Source of the DNA: JAUASW01 sp036880965
Lineage (GTDB): Bacteria; Pseudomonadota; Gammaproteobacteria; Burkholderiales; Burkholderiaceae_C
Assembly: GCF_036880965.1 (NCBI RefSeq)
Contig: NZ_JBAJMV010000001.1
Coordinates: 992,001 to 1,056,000 of the forward strand
Direction: 5' to 3'
DNA: 64,000 nt
In this document: in pieces, positions 17,056 through 25,944 of the stretch
Numbering within the stretch: the first letter of the stretch is position 1
Layout: every line of letters begins with the position of its first letter
Position numbers and translations under genes: made by a program
The notes under the pieces: generated by a model
The model's input: only the letters and a program-made list of their open reading frames with translations
Told to the model about the DNA's origin: nothing
Database searches by the model: none

Positions 17056-17100
17056 GATGGATGCAGATCCTGGATATGGGAGTGATTGGGTGCGCGGCCT

Positions 17101-18228
17101 TCAGCGGCCGAGCGCCTGGCCGGCCAAGAGCTTCTTCAGCGGCGACAGGCGGTTGAGCAGGGACAGGCCTTCGTTGCGCAGCTGGCGCAGGGCCGGCGCC
17201 TCACTGGCGAAAAGACGTTGCAGGCCATTGGTCATGTAGCCCATGGCCAGCGTGGGCAGGAGGCGTTCGCGCGCATAGCGGCGCAGGAGGCGAGCATCGC
17301 CGAGCATGCGCCAGCTCTCGCGCTGGGCCAGCACGCGGGCCAGACAGGCCACATCGGCCAGGCCCAGGTTGAGGCCCTGACCGGCCAGCGGATGGACCAG
17401 ATGGGCCGCATCGCCCAGCAGCACCCAGCCTTCGCCGCTGACCTCGGAGGCCTGCGCCAGGTTGAGCGGCCAAGCGGCGCGCGGGCTTGCCAGGCGCAAG
17501 CTGCCGGCCGCTTCACCACTGGCTTCGTTCAACGCGGCTTCAAAGTCGGCCTCGTCCATGGCGAGCAGCTCGGCGGCACGCTCGGGAGCGACCGACCACA
17601 CGAGGCCGAAGCTGTGCTCCGGCTCAGGCCGGTCAAAGGGCAGGAGCGCCAGCACTTCGGGCGAACGGAACCATTGATGGGCAATACCCTGATGCGGGCG
17701 GTTCGACACCAGCCGCGCTGCCACGCCATGCTGGGCATAGGGCTTGAGATCGAATTGCACGCCGCGTGCCGCTCGGGCGGCGGATTGGCGGCCTTCGCAG
17801 ATGGCCTCCAGCTCGGCCGGCACCTGCTGCCTGACGCGTTGAACATGTGGGGAGAAACGCACGGCGTCTGCCAGTTGCTGGTCCAGGGCGGCCGCGTCAA
17901 CGATGAAGGCCAGCTCGGAACGACCTTGCTGCCAGGCCGAGAAGTCCAGTTGCGCGCCTGCCTGGTCGCCGCGGATGCACATGTCGAAGACCGGCGTGCG
18001 GGCGTCCGTGGGCAGCGAATCCCAGACCTTGATTTGCTTCAGGAGCGCCACCGCCTCGGCGTTCAGGGCATAGGTGCGCACATCGTCCGCGCGCGCCGTT
18101 GCTTCATCAGCGCCCAGCAGCGCGACGCGCAAGCCCTGGGCGGCCAGGGCCAGGGCCAGGCTGCGGCCCACCGCACCCTCTCCCCGAACCAAAACCTCGT
18201 GAGCTTGCTTGCTTTGCATGGTCGCCAT
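17101..18228 (-). CDS. UbiH/UbiF-family FAD-dependent hydroxylase
   Basis: A 375-residue flavoprotein monooxygenase. The N-terminal FAD-binding glycines are in VRGEGAVGRSLALALAAQG, and the second FAD motif is GWVLLGDAAHLVHPLAGQGLNLG, both as in UbiH/UbiF/UbiM. It most probably hydroxylates the ubiquinone ring at the inner membrane; which carbon cannot be told here. Two starts are possible, ATG 18228 (MATMQSKQ) and ATG 18219; I took the longer. It is divergent from ychF. Confidence 0.86.
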   Translation of the reverse strand: MATMQSKQAHEVLVRGEGAVGRSLALALAAQGLRVALLGADEATARADDVRTYALNAEAVALLKQIKVWDSLPTDARTPVFDMCIRGDQAGAQLDFSAWQQGRSELAFIVDAAALDQQLADAVRFSPHVQRVRQQVPAELEAICEGRQSAARAARGVQFDLKPYAQHGVAARLVSNRPHQGIAHQWFRSPEVLALLPFDRPEPEHSFGLVWSVAPERAAELLAMDEADFEAALNEASGEAAGSLRLASPRAAWPLNLAQASEVSGEGWVLLGDAAHLVHPLAGQGLNLGLADVACLARVLAQRESWRMLGDARLLRRYARERLLPTLAMGYMTNGLQRLFASEAPALRQLRNEGLSLLNRLSPLKKLLAGQALGR

Positions 18229-18261
18229 TGTAGGCAGGCGGGGAAACCCGGCCCGGGCGGC

Positions 18262-18267
18262 TAAAAT
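18262..18267 (+). promoter_or_regulatory. Probable -10 box of ychF
   Basis: GGCTAAAATCGC contains TAAAAT about 98 bases before the ychF ATG. This is the usual form of betaproteobacterial -10 boxes. No convincing -35 is seen. Confidence 0.4.
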
Positions 18268-18364
18268 CGCGGGCTGCACGCAGCTGCTGCGTCCCCTGAA
18301 CGACCCAAAATCGGCCGTCTCGACCACCGCCCGGTCACGACCGAGCCATCCAGAAAGCCCTGCC

Positions 18365-19456
18365 ATGAGCCTCAAATGCGGCATCGTGGGCCTGCCCAAC
18401 GTCGGCAAGTCCACTCTCTTCAACGCCCTGACAAAGGCCGGCATCGCCGCCGAGAACTACCCGTTCTGCACGATCGAGCCCAATGTCGGCGTGGTCGAGC
18501 TGCCCGACCCGCGTCTGCAGGCGCTGGCCGAGGTCGTCAAGCCTGAGCGCATCCTGCCGGCCATCGTCGAATTCGTGGACATCGCCGGCCTGGTGGCGGG
18601 CGCCTCCAAGGGTGAGGGCCTGGGCAACCAGTTCCTCTCGCACATCCGCGAGACCGACGCCATCGTCAACGTCGTGCGCTGCTTCGAAGACCCGAACGTC
18701 ATCCACGTCAACGGCAAGGTCGACCCGATCTCCGACATCGAAGTGATCCAGACCGAGCTGTGCCTGGCCGACCTCGGCACCGTCGAGAAGAGCCTGCACC
18801 GCTACAACAAGGTGGCCCGCGCCGGCGACAAGGACGCCATCGCCCTCGTGAAGGTGCTGGAGAAATGCCAGGCGGCCCTGGACCAGGCCAAGCCGGTGCG
18901 CACCCTCGACTTCAGCAAGGAAGAGCTGACCATCCTGAAGCCGCTGTGCCTGATCACGGCCAAGCCGGCGATGTTTGTCGGCAACGTGTCGGAAACCGGC
19001 TTCGAGAACAACCCCTTCCTGGACCGCCTGAAGGAATACGCCGCCGCCCAGAACGGCCCGGTGGTGGCCATCTGTGCCAAGACCGAAGCCGAGCTGTCGG
19101 AAATGGAGGACGAAGACCGCGCCATGTTCCTGGCCGAGATGGGCCAGGACGAGCCGGGCCTGAACCGCCTGATCCGCGCCGCCTTCAAGCTGCTGGGCCT
19201 GCAAACCTACTTCACCGCCGGCGTGAAGGAAGTGCGCGCCTGGACCATCCACATCGGCGACACCGCACCGCAGGCGGCCGGCGTGATCCACACGGACTTC
19301 GAGCGTGGCTTCATCCGCGCGCAGACCATTGCCTTCGAGGACTTCATCCAGTTCAAGGGCGAAGCCGGCGCCAAAGACGCTGGCAAGATGCGGGCCGAAG
19401 GCAAGGAATATGTGGTCAAGGACGGCGACGTCCTGAACTTCCTGTTCAACGTCTGA
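18365..19456 (+). CDS. ychF: Redox-regulated ATPase YchF (OLA1 family)
   Basis: A 363-residue Obg-family P-loop protein. The G1 motif is GLPNVGKST at residues 8-16, NYPFCTIEPNVG is the G2 region, and DIAGLVAGASKGEGLG is G3. The G4 motif is changed to NVSE, as is known for YchF, which prefers ATP to GTP. A C-terminal TGS domain occupies about residues 280-363. It binds ribosomes and acts in stress and translation control. Single gene with its own promoter and terminator. Confidence 0.97.
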   Translation: MSLKCGIVGLPNVGKSTLFNALTKAGIAAENYPFCTIEPNVGVVELPDPRLQALAEVVKPERILPAIVEFVDIAGLVAGASKGEGLGNQFLSHIRETDAIVNVVRCFEDPNVIHVNGKVDPISDIEVIQTELCLADLGTVEKSLHRYNKVARAGDKDAIALVKVLEKCQAALDQAKPVRTLDFSKEELTILKPLCLITAKPAMFVGNVSETGFENNPFLDRLKEYAAAQNGPVVAICAKTEAELSEMEDEDRAMFLAEMGQDEPGLNRLIRAAFKLLGLQTYFTAGVKEVRAWTIHIGDTAPQAAGVIHTDFERGFIRAQTIAFEDFIQFKGEAGAKDAGKMRAEGKEYVVKDGDVLNFLFNV

Positions 19457-19482
19457 GCGAACAAAGCCTCGTTCACCCCTGG

Positions 19483-19507
19483 AAAGCCGGCTTCGCGCCG
19501 GCTTTTC
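19483..19507 (+). terminator. Terminator of ychF
   Basis: A perfect 9-bp stem AAAGCCGGC/GCCGGCTTT with a TTCGC loop followed by TTCTTGT, 26 bases after the ychF stop. Confidence 0.9.
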
Positions 19508-19556
19508 TTGTGTAGGCTTGGACGCAGCACAGACTCACAGCCTCGCTGAACTTTCG

Positions 19557-22500
19557 ATGCCTCTGCGCAAGATGCTGATCCGCGACTTCGCCCGCATGCT
19601 GGGCGTGGCCGTGGCCTATGCCATCGTCGCGTTGGCGGCGATGCAGCTGGCAATCCCGCCCGACTACGCAGCGCCGCTCTACCCTTCGGCGGGCCTCGCG
19701 CTGGCAGCCGTCCTGGGCTGGGGCAGGCGCATGCTGCCCGGAGTGGCCTTGGGCGCGTTTGCCGCCAATGTGCTGCTCAGCCTTGACCGCGGCCTGCCCT
19801 CGCTGCTGGCGCCGACGCTGATCGGCCTGGGCGCCATGCTGCAGGCTGGCGCTGGCGGCTGGGCGATACGCCGCTGGGTGTCGCAGCCGCTTGTGCTGTC
19901 CGAACCGCAGGATCTCGCCCGCTTCTACGGGCTGGGCCTGCTGTCCTGCCTGATCAGCCCGACGGTCGGCAGTGGCGCCCTGCTGCTGATCGGTGCAATC
20001 GAAAAGCACCAATGGCTGCACACCTGGGCGTCCTGGTGGGTGGGCGACACCCTGGGCCTCCTGATCGCCGCGCCAATGGCCCTGACCGTGCTGGGCCAGC
20101 CGCGCAAGGCCTGGCGGCCGCGCCGCCTGAGCGTGGGCCTGCCAATGCTCTTGAGCACCCTGCTGCTGGCTGCCGCCACCGTGCGCGTGCTGGACTGGGA
20201 CGCGCAGCGAGGGCGCAGCCTGTTCGAGCGCGAGGCCGTGAATGCCTCCAATTCGCTGGAAGCCCGGCTGCGCGAACCGCTGCTGGCCCTGGAAGCCGCG
20301 CGCGGCCTGATGACCGTGGCGCCACGTCAAAGTCGCCAGGACTTTGAGCGCGGCACGCAAGGATTCCTCGGCAACGGCCCCTTGCTTGCGATGGGCTTGG
20401 CTCAACGAGTGCCGCGCACTGCGCTCGCCGCCTTTGAGCGTGAAGCACTGGCCGACGGCCTGGAGGGTTTCAAGGCCATTGACCGCGACCGTCCTGGCGA
20501 CCTCCTGCCTCCCGCCAACGAGGACATGCTGGCGATCCGACTGATCGAGCCGCTGGCGCGCAACCGCGGCGCCCTGGGCGTCAATATCCGGTCGATACCG
20601 GGGCCGCGGCTGGCATTGGCCCGTGCCGAGGCCAGTGGCCTGGCCAGCGCCACGGCCGGCTTCCAGCTCTCGCAGGACAAGGAAAAGAGCACCGGCATCG
20701 TTGTCTACCAGGCGCTCTATGAAGGCCCGGTCAACAGCGCGGCCGAGCGCAGCGCCGCCTTGCGCGGCGTCGTCTTCGTGACCCTGCGGCCCGACCAGGT
20801 GCTGCAGGCCCTGCCGCCGCTGCCCGACTATCTGCGCCTGTGCCTGCTGGACACCGATCCGCTGGCGCCGCGCCGGCTGCTGGCCGGGCCGGCCGACTGC
20901 GAGCAGCTCACGCCGGCCATGCACCAGACGCAGCGCTTGATGAGCTTTGGCGGCCGCCAATGGCAGATCATCGCTTTCGCGCCGCATGGCCTGCCCATCG
21001 TGGGCGGCGGCAGTGGCCTGCCCTTCGCCCTGGTGGGCCTGGTCTGCACGGCGCTCCTGGGCCTCTTGCTGCTGACCGTCACGGGCCGGGCCCGCCGCAT
21101 CGAAGACCTGGTGCGTGCGCGCACCTCCGAGCTCAAGCGCGAAGTGCTTCAGCGCCAGCAGGCCGCTGCCGCGCTGCTGGAGAGCGAACAGCGCTTCCGC
21201 AACATCTTCGACACCACGCCGATCGGCCTCGTGATCGCAGACAAGCAGGGCATCGCGCTGCAGGCCAACCCGCATTTCTGCCGCCTGGTGGGGTACACGC
21301 TCGAGGAGTTGCAGCAGTTGCACACGGTGTCGTTCACCCATGCCGATGATCGCGCCGAAGACCTGCGCCTGGGTCGCCTGGTCTTGCAAGGCAAGTTGGG
21401 CATGTACCGGCGGGACAAGCGCTATCTGCACAAGGACGGGCATGAGGTGCATGTGCGGGTCACCGTCTCGGTGCTCGAAGCCAGCGCCGGGGCCGGGCGG
21501 CGCCTGGTGGGCGTGGTCGAGGACATCACCGACCAGCTGAAGATGGAAGAACTCGAGCGCGCCCGCGAGGCTGCCGAGGCAGCCAACCGGGCCAAGAACG
21601 ACTTTCTCTCGCGCATGAGCCATGAGCTGCGCACGCCGCTCAATGCCATGCTCGGCTTCACCCAATTGCTGGAGATGGACCGCGAGCAGCCGCTGAGCCC
21701 GCGCCAGCACGGCTGGTCAACGCAGATCCAGCAGGCGGGCTGGCATCTGCTGGAGATGATCGACGACACGCTGGACCTGTCGCGCATCGAATCGGGCGCG
21801 CTGCGCCTGGACCCGGCAGCGCAGGACCTCAATCGGCTGCTGGATGAGGCAGTCGCCATGGTGGAAGGCAACGCCGCACAGCGCCACCTGACGCTGGACC
21901 GGCAACTGGCCGAAGACGCCCGCCATGTGCATGGCGACGCCACCCGCATCAAGCAAATCCTGATCAATCTGCTGTCAAACGCGGTCAAGTACAACGTCGA
22001 GGGCGGCCGGATCGAGATCCGCAGCGAGCTGCAGGCCGGCGGCCGAGTGAGCCTGAGCGTGACCGACAGCGGCATCGGCCTCACGCCCGAGCAAGCGGCC
22101 AGCCTGTTCCAGCCTTTCAACCGCCTGGGCCGCGAGCACAGCTCGGTGTCGGGTACCGGCATCGGCCTGGTGATCTGCAAGCGCCTGGCAGAGGCTATGC
22201 GCGGCGAGCTGGAGGCCACAAGCCGCGCCGGTCTGGGCAGCCGCTTCACGCTCAGCCTGCCGGTGGCCAGCGCCGCAGTCGCCGCGCCGACCAGCGCCCT
22301 GGACCATGCCGCCGCCAGCCACTATCACCAGCAGCGCCGGCTGATCTACATCGAGGACAACCCGGCCAATGCCGAGGTGATGCGCGGCATCCTGGCCCAG
22401 CGGCCGCAGATCAGCTGGGAGCTCTGCGTCGACGGCCAGAGCGGTCTGGAGACAGTGCTGAGCGTGAAGCCCGACCTGCTGCTGCTGGACCTGCAACTGC

Positions 22501-22712
22501 CTGACATCCATGGCCTGGAGCTCATGCAACGCCTGCGCGCGGCCGGCGCCACGATGCCGGTCGTGGTGCTCTCCGCCAACGCCCTGCCCGAGCAGATCGA
22601 GGCCTGCAAGGCGGCCGGCGCGGCCGACTACATGACCAAGCCGGTCGACGTGCACGCGCTGCTCGCCCTGCTCGACAAGCTGCTGAGCGGCCCGGCGCTT
22701 GCTTCACAATAG
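19557..22712 (+). CDS. Hybrid sensor histidine kinase, MASE1-CHASE-PAS-HisKA-HATPase-REC
   Basis: A 1051-residue membrane sensor. The N-terminal ~200 residues hold about seven to eight membrane helices of MASE1 type, ending in WASWWVGDTLGLLIAAP. A periplasmic CHASE-like region (about 220-480) and another helix follow, then a PAS domain (about 530-655), HisKA with His689 in FLSRMSHELRTPLNAML, an ATPase domain with DSGIGL and GTGIGL boxes, and a receiver with Asp978 in LLLDLQLPD. I start at ATG 19557 because the frame's first codon upstream is TTG with no ribosome site. No separate response-regulator gene lies beside it. The signal is unknown. Confidence 0.9.
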   Translation: MPLRKMLIRDFARMLGVAVAYAIVALAAMQLAIPPDYAAPLYPSAGLALAAVLGWGRRMLPGVALGAFAANVLLSLDRGLPSLLAPTLIGLGAMLQAGAGGWAIRRWVSQPLVLSEPQDLARFYGLGLLSCLISPTVGSGALLLIGAIEKHQWLHTWASWWVGDTLGLLIAAPMALTVLGQPRKAWRPRRLSVGLPMLLSTLLLAAATVRVLDWDAQRGRSLFEREAVNASNSLEARLREPLLALEAARGLMTVAPRQSRQDFERGTQGFLGNGPLLAMGLAQRVPRTALAAFEREALADGLEGFKAIDRDRPGDLLPPANEDMLAIRLIEPLARNRGALGVNIRSIPGPRLALARAEASGLASATAGFQLSQDKEKSTGIVVYQALYEGPVNSAAERSAALRGVVFVTLRPDQVLQALPPLPDYLRLCLLDTDPLAPRRLLAGPADCEQLTPAMHQTQRLMSFGGRQWQIIAFAPHGLPIVGGGSGLPFALVGLVCTALLGLLLLTVTGRARRIEDLVRARTSELKREVLQRQQAAAALLESEQRFRNIFDTTPIGLVIADKQGIALQANPHFCRLVGYTLEELQQLHTVSFTHADDRAEDLRLGRLVLQGKLGMYRRDKRYLHKDGHEVHVRVTVSVLEASAGAGRRLVGVVEDITDQLKMEELERAREAAEAANRAKNDFLSRMSHELRTPLNAMLGFTQLLEMDREQPLSPRQHGWSTQIQQAGWHLLEMIDDTLDLSRIESGALRLDPAAQDLNRLLDEAVAMVEGNAAQRHLTLDRQLAEDARHVHGDATRIKQILINLLSNAVKYNVEGGRIEIRSELQAGGRVSLSVTDSGIGLTPEQAASLFQPFNRLGREHSSVSGTGIGLVICKRLAEAMRGELEATSRAGLGSRFTLSLPVASAAVAAPTSALDHAAASHYHQQRRLIYIEDNPANAEVMRGILAQRPQISWELCVDGQSGLETVLSVKPDLLLLDLQLPDIHGLELMQRLRAAGATMPVVVLSANALPEQIEACKAAGAADYMTKPVDVHALLALLDKLLSGPALASQ

Positions 22713-22745
22713 AGCCTCTCCCGGCCACCATCATCACGACAGGAC

Positions 22746-23273
22746 ATGAGCTCGTCTACCGAACTGACCACTCAAGCCTCGCGCGCCGTAGCCACCGTCT
22801 CGGCCGCTGAATCCGGCTTCTCCGGCGCCAGCGGCGCCGCCCGGCAATTCCTGACCTTCCGCATCGATGCCGAGGAATACGGCATCGACATCCTGAAGGT
22901 GCAGGAAATCCGCTCCTACGAGCCGCCCACCCGGGTGGCCAATGCGCCCGAGTTCGTCAAGGGCGTGGTCAATCTGCGGGGCGTCATCGTGCCCATCGTC
23001 GACCTGCGCATCCGATTGGGGCAAAAGGCCGAGTACACGCCGTTTACAGTCGTAATCGTCCTCAACGTGATCGGCCGCGTGGTCGGCATCGTGGTCGACT
23101 CGGTCTCCGACGTGCTGGAGCTGCAGCCCGACGAGATCAAGGAGCCGCCCCAGGTTGGCGCCGCCATCGACACGCGCTTCATTACGGGCCTGGGCAAGAT
23201 TGGCGAGCGCATGCTGATCCTGATGGACATCGAAAGCATGGTCGGCAGCCCGGAATTCGGCCTGGTCGACTAG
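22746..23273 (+). CDS. cheW: Chemotaxis coupling protein CheW
   Basis: A 175-residue CheW. After an N-terminal tail of about 30 residues the domain reads QFLTFRIDAEEYGIDILKVQEI, then GVVNLRGVIVPIVDLR and VVDSVSDVLELQPDEI, the canonical CheW blocks. It links chemoreceptors to CheA in the cytoplasm. No cheA or cheY is adjacent. It lies 33 bases after the hybrid kinase gene and may share its transcript. Two receptor genes and a CheA-type hybrid kinase occur later in the window. Confidence 0.93.
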   Translation: MSSSTELTTQASRAVATVSAAESGFSGASGAARQFLTFRIDAEEYGIDILKVQEIRSYEPPTRVANAPEFVKGVVNLRGVIVPIVDLRIRLGQKAEYTPFTVVIVLNVIGRVVGIVVDSVSDVLELQPDEIKEPPQVGAAIDTRFITGLGKIGERMLILMDIESMVGSPEFGLVD

Positions 23274-23319
23274 TTTTTGGCGGGCTTGGCGCCGGCGACA
23301 TGCCCTGCCAGCGCCGGCT

Positions 23320-23346
23320 TTAGCACTCACCTCGGAAGAGTGCTAA
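23320..23346. promoter_or_regulatory. CIRCE operator (HrcA binding site) before rpoH
   Basis: The sequence is TTAGCACTC, nine bases, GAGTGCTAA, an exact match to the CIRCE consensus. It lies 46 bases before the rpoH ATG, and a TAATAT -10-like box overlaps its right arm. HrcA bound here would repress rpoH until heat shock. Confidence 0.95.
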
Positions 23347-23392
23347 TATTTGCGAATCCCAGTGCCATGACTCTCATGAGGAGGCCCTTCAG

Positions 23393-24304
23393 ATGACCGC
23401 AAATCAAGCCATCACCGTCCGCGACCCCTGGGCATTGCTGCCCTCGCTGGGCAATCTCGATGCCTATATCACCGCCGTCAACCGCATCCCGCTGCTGACG
23501 CCGGAAGAAGAATCCCGCTTTGCCCGCAATCTGCGCGAACGGGGCGACCTGGAATCGGCCGGGAAGCTGGTGCTGTCGCATCTGCGCCTGGTGGTTTCCA
23601 TCTCCCGACAGTACATGGGCTACGGCCTGCCGCATGGCGACCTGATCCAGGAAGGCAATGTCGGCCTGATGAAGGCAGTCAAGCGCTTCGATCCTGAGCA
23701 AGGCGTGCGCCTGGTCAGCTACGCGATGCACTGGATCAAGGCCGAGATCCACGAATACATCCTGCGCAACTGGCGCATGGTCAAGGTCGCCACGACCAAG
23801 GCTCAGCGCAAGCTCTTCTTCAACCTGCGCTCGATGAAGCACAGCATGAAGGAAGTTTCGGAGCAGACCCACCGCAACACGCTGAGCGAAGCCGAGATCG
23901 AGCAGGTCGCGAGCACGCTCAAGGTCAAGCGCGAGGAAGTGCTGGAGATGGAAACGCGCCTATCCGGCGGCGACGTCGCCCTGGAGCCGCAGACCGACGA
24001 CGACGGCGAGGCCTTCGCGCCCATCGCCTACCTGGCTGACGACAGCCAGGAACCGACCCGTGTGATCGAAGCCAGGGCCCGCGATGCCCTGGCCGGCGAC
24101 GGCATCACCCGTGCACTGGCCGTACTCGACGAGCGCAGCCGTCGCATCGTCGAAGAGCGCTGGCTGAAGGTGAACGACGACTCGAGCGGCGGCATGACGC
24201 TGCATGAGCTCGCCGCCGAATACGGCGTCAGCGCCGAGCGGATCCGCCAGATCGAGGCGGCCGCCATGAAGAAGATGCGCAAGGCGCTGGCTGAACCAGC
24301 CTGA
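23393..24304 (+). CDS. rpoH: RNA polymerase heat-shock sigma factor RpoH (sigma-32)
   Basis: A 303-residue sigma-70-family factor. Region 2 includes HLRLVVSISRQYMGYGLPHGDLIQEGN and VSYAMHWIKAEIHEYI; the RpoH box QRKLFFNLRSMK that sets RpoH apart is present; region 4 ends in AAEYGVSAERIRQIEAAAMKKMR. It directs transcription of chaperones and proteases. A GGAGG ribosome site is 8-12 bases upstream of the ATG. A perfect CIRCE element lies in its promoter region, so control by HrcA is likely. Confidence 0.97.
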   Translation: MTANQAITVRDPWALLPSLGNLDAYITAVNRIPLLTPEEESRFARNLRERGDLESAGKLVLSHLRLVVSISRQYMGYGLPHGDLIQEGNVGLMKAVKRFDPEQGVRLVSYAMHWIKAEIHEYILRNWRMVKVATTKAQRKLFFNLRSMKHSMKEVSEQTHRNTLSEAEIEQVASTLKVKREEVLEMETRLSGGDVALEPQTDDDGEAFAPIAYLADDSQEPTRVIEARARDALAGDGITRALAVLDERSRRIVEERWLKVNDDSSGGMTLHELAAEYGVSAERIRQIEAAAMKKMRKALAEPA

Positions 24305-24329
24305 GCCCACTTTTACCAAGCGGCGCCCC

Positions 24330-24399
24330 AGGATCCGGCTTTGCCGGGACTAGGGGCGTGCCCCCTTGAGGGGACCGGCGCAGCCGGTACAGGGGTGGG
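24330..24399. repeat. GC-rich palindromic intergenic element, copy B
   Basis: Two small hairpins (CCGGCTTTGCCGG and CCGGCGCAGCCGG) flank a CCCCCTTGAGGGG core, between the convergent rpoH and SCO genes and touching the SCO stop codon. Related to copies A, C, D and E. Confidence 0.6.
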
Positions 24400-25002
24400 T
24401 CACTTTTCTGCCAACAGGATCTTCAAGTCATCAGTGAGCGCCTGCGCGCCCGAGCCGTAGCGGGAGAACACGCGCACGCGCCCTGCGGTGTCGAAGATGA
24501 AGCTGGCGGCCGTGTGGTCCATCGTGTAGGTGCCCTCCTGCTTGCCGGGCACCTTGGCGAAGTAGACCTTGAAGTTCTTCGCCGCTTCCTTGATTTGATC
24601 CGGGCTGCCGCGCAGCGCCACGAAGCTCGGGTCGAAGCTGGCCAGATAGGCGCGCAGCAGCTCGGGCGTGTCTCGCTCCGGGTCGACGGTCACGAAGATG
24701 CCCTGCACCCGCTCGCCATCGGTGCCCAACGCCTTCTTGACCTGGGCCAGCTCGGCCATGGTCGTGGGGCAGACGTCCGGGCACTGGGTGTAGCCGAAGA
24801 AGATCACCAGCACCTTGCCCTTGAAGTCGCCGAGCGAGCGCTCGCGGCCGTCCACGTCGGGCAGCTTCAGGTCTTGCGCATAGTCGGCGCCGGTCAGGTC
24901 CACGCCCTGAAAGGCGTTCTTGGCAGGCCCGCGTTCACACGCGGCCAGACCCAGGGCAGCTGCGGCCGCCAGGGCCAGGATCAATCGACGCTTGGCATGC
25001 AT
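24400..25002 (-). CDS. SCO1/SenC-family copper chaperone for cytochrome c oxidase
   Basis: A 200-residue lipoprotein: signal sequence with LAAC lipobox, Cys22 the likely lipid anchor. The thioredoxin-like domain has the copper ligands Cys74 and Cys78 in CPDVCP and the His in YTMDHTA. It delivers copper to the CuA centre of subunit II on the periplasmic side. It is the last gene of the SURF1-Trx-COX15-ctaB-SCO operon, 10 bases after ctaB. Confidence 0.95.
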   Translation of the reverse strand: MHAKRRLILALAAAAALGLAACERGPAKNAFQGVDLTGADYAQDLKLPDVDGRERSLGDFKGKVLVIFFGYTQCPDVCPTTMAELAQVKKALGTDGERVQGIFVTVDPERDTPELLRAYLASFDPSFVALRGSPDQIKEAAKNFKVYFAKVPGKQEGTYTMDHTAASFIFDTAGRVRVFSRYGSGAQALTDDLKILLAEK

Positions 25003-25012
25003 GGGGTGTGGC

Positions 25013-25933
25013 TCAGCTTATCCAGGGTTGAACATAGTGGTCGACCAGCAAGGCCGCGAACAGCAGCGACAGATGCCAGATCGAGAACAGAAAGGTCTGG
25101 CGCGCCAGCTGGTCGGAATACTGCTTCCACAGGCGCCAGGCATAGTGGCAGAAACGCAGGCCCAGCACGATGGCCGCGACCAGGTAGATCCAGCCGCTCA
25201 TGCCGGTCAGGAAGGGCAGCAGCGTCGCGGCCAGCAGGATCCAGGTGTAGAGCACGATCTGCAGCCGCGTGAACTCGCCGCCATGTGTGACCGGCAGCAT
25301 CGGCAGGCCGGCCTTGCGGTAGTCCTCGGTGCGGTACAGGGCCAGCGCCCAGAAATGCGGCGGCGTCCACAGGAAGATGATCAGGCACATCAGCATGGCC
25401 TCGGAACCGACATCACCCCGCATCGCGGCCCAGCCCAGCACCGGTGGCATGGCCCCCGAGGCACCGCCGATCACGATGTTCTGCGGCGTCATGGGCTTCA
25501 GGATCACGGTGTAGATCACCGCATAGCCGACGAAGGTGGCAAAGGTCAGCCACATGGTCAGCGGATTGACCCAGAACCAGAGCATGGCCGAGCCGACGGC
25601 GCAGAGCAGGGCCGAGAAGGTCAGCGTCTGCGCGCGGCTCAGCTCACCCTTGGCAGTGGCGCGCCAGGCGGTGCGCTTCATCTTGGCATCGATCTGCTGC
25701 TCGATCAGGCAGTTGAAGGCAGCGGCAGCGCCGGCCACCAGCCAGATCCCGGCGGTGGCGGCCAGGGCCGTCAGCCATTCGCGGCCTTCGGGCAGGCCGG
25801 GCACGGCCAGCGCCATGCCAATGACGGCGCAGAACACGATCAGTTGAACGACGCGCGGCTTGGTCAGCTGGTAGTACTGCTGCCAGCGCGAGCTGGTGAC
25901 CGGAGCGGCAGCGGAGGTCGAGGTGGACGACAT
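25013..25933 (-). CDS. ctaB: Protoheme IX farnesyltransferase (heme O synthase)
   Basis: A 306-residue UbiA-superfamily membrane prenyltransferase with about eight to nine helices. The first active-site loop reads AAFNCLIEQQIDAKMKRT, and the second is in RTEDYRKAGLPMLPV. It attaches farnesyl to heme B to make heme O, which COX15 (next gene upstream) turns into heme A. ATG 25933 is chosen because it precedes the usual QQYYQLTKPRVV start; the longer open frame overlaps COX15. Gaps to both neighbours are about 10 bases. Confidence 0.96.
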   Translation of the reverse strand: MSSTSTSAAAPVTSSRWQQYYQLTKPRVVQLIVFCAVIGMALAVPGLPEGREWLTALAATAGIWLVAGAAAAFNCLIEQQIDAKMKRTAWRATAKGELSRAQTLTFSALLCAVGSAMLWFWVNPLTMWLTFATFVGYAVIYTVILKPMTPQNIVIGGASGAMPPVLGWAAMRGDVGSEAMLMCLIIFLWTPPHFWALALYRTEDYRKAGLPMLPVTHGGEFTRLQIVLYTWILLAATLLPFLTGMSGWIYLVAAIVLGLRFCHYAWRLWKQYSDQLARQTFLFSIWHLSLLFAALLVDHYVQPWIS

Positions 25934-25944
25934 AGGGCGTGAGT

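Noticed and set aside
19473..21710. 745-codon open frame on the minus strand opposite the hybrid histidine kinase
   Set aside because: The plus strand has a complete set of kinase domains; the antisense frame is Gln/Arg/His-rich, as expected from the complement of high-GC coding sequence, and matches no family.
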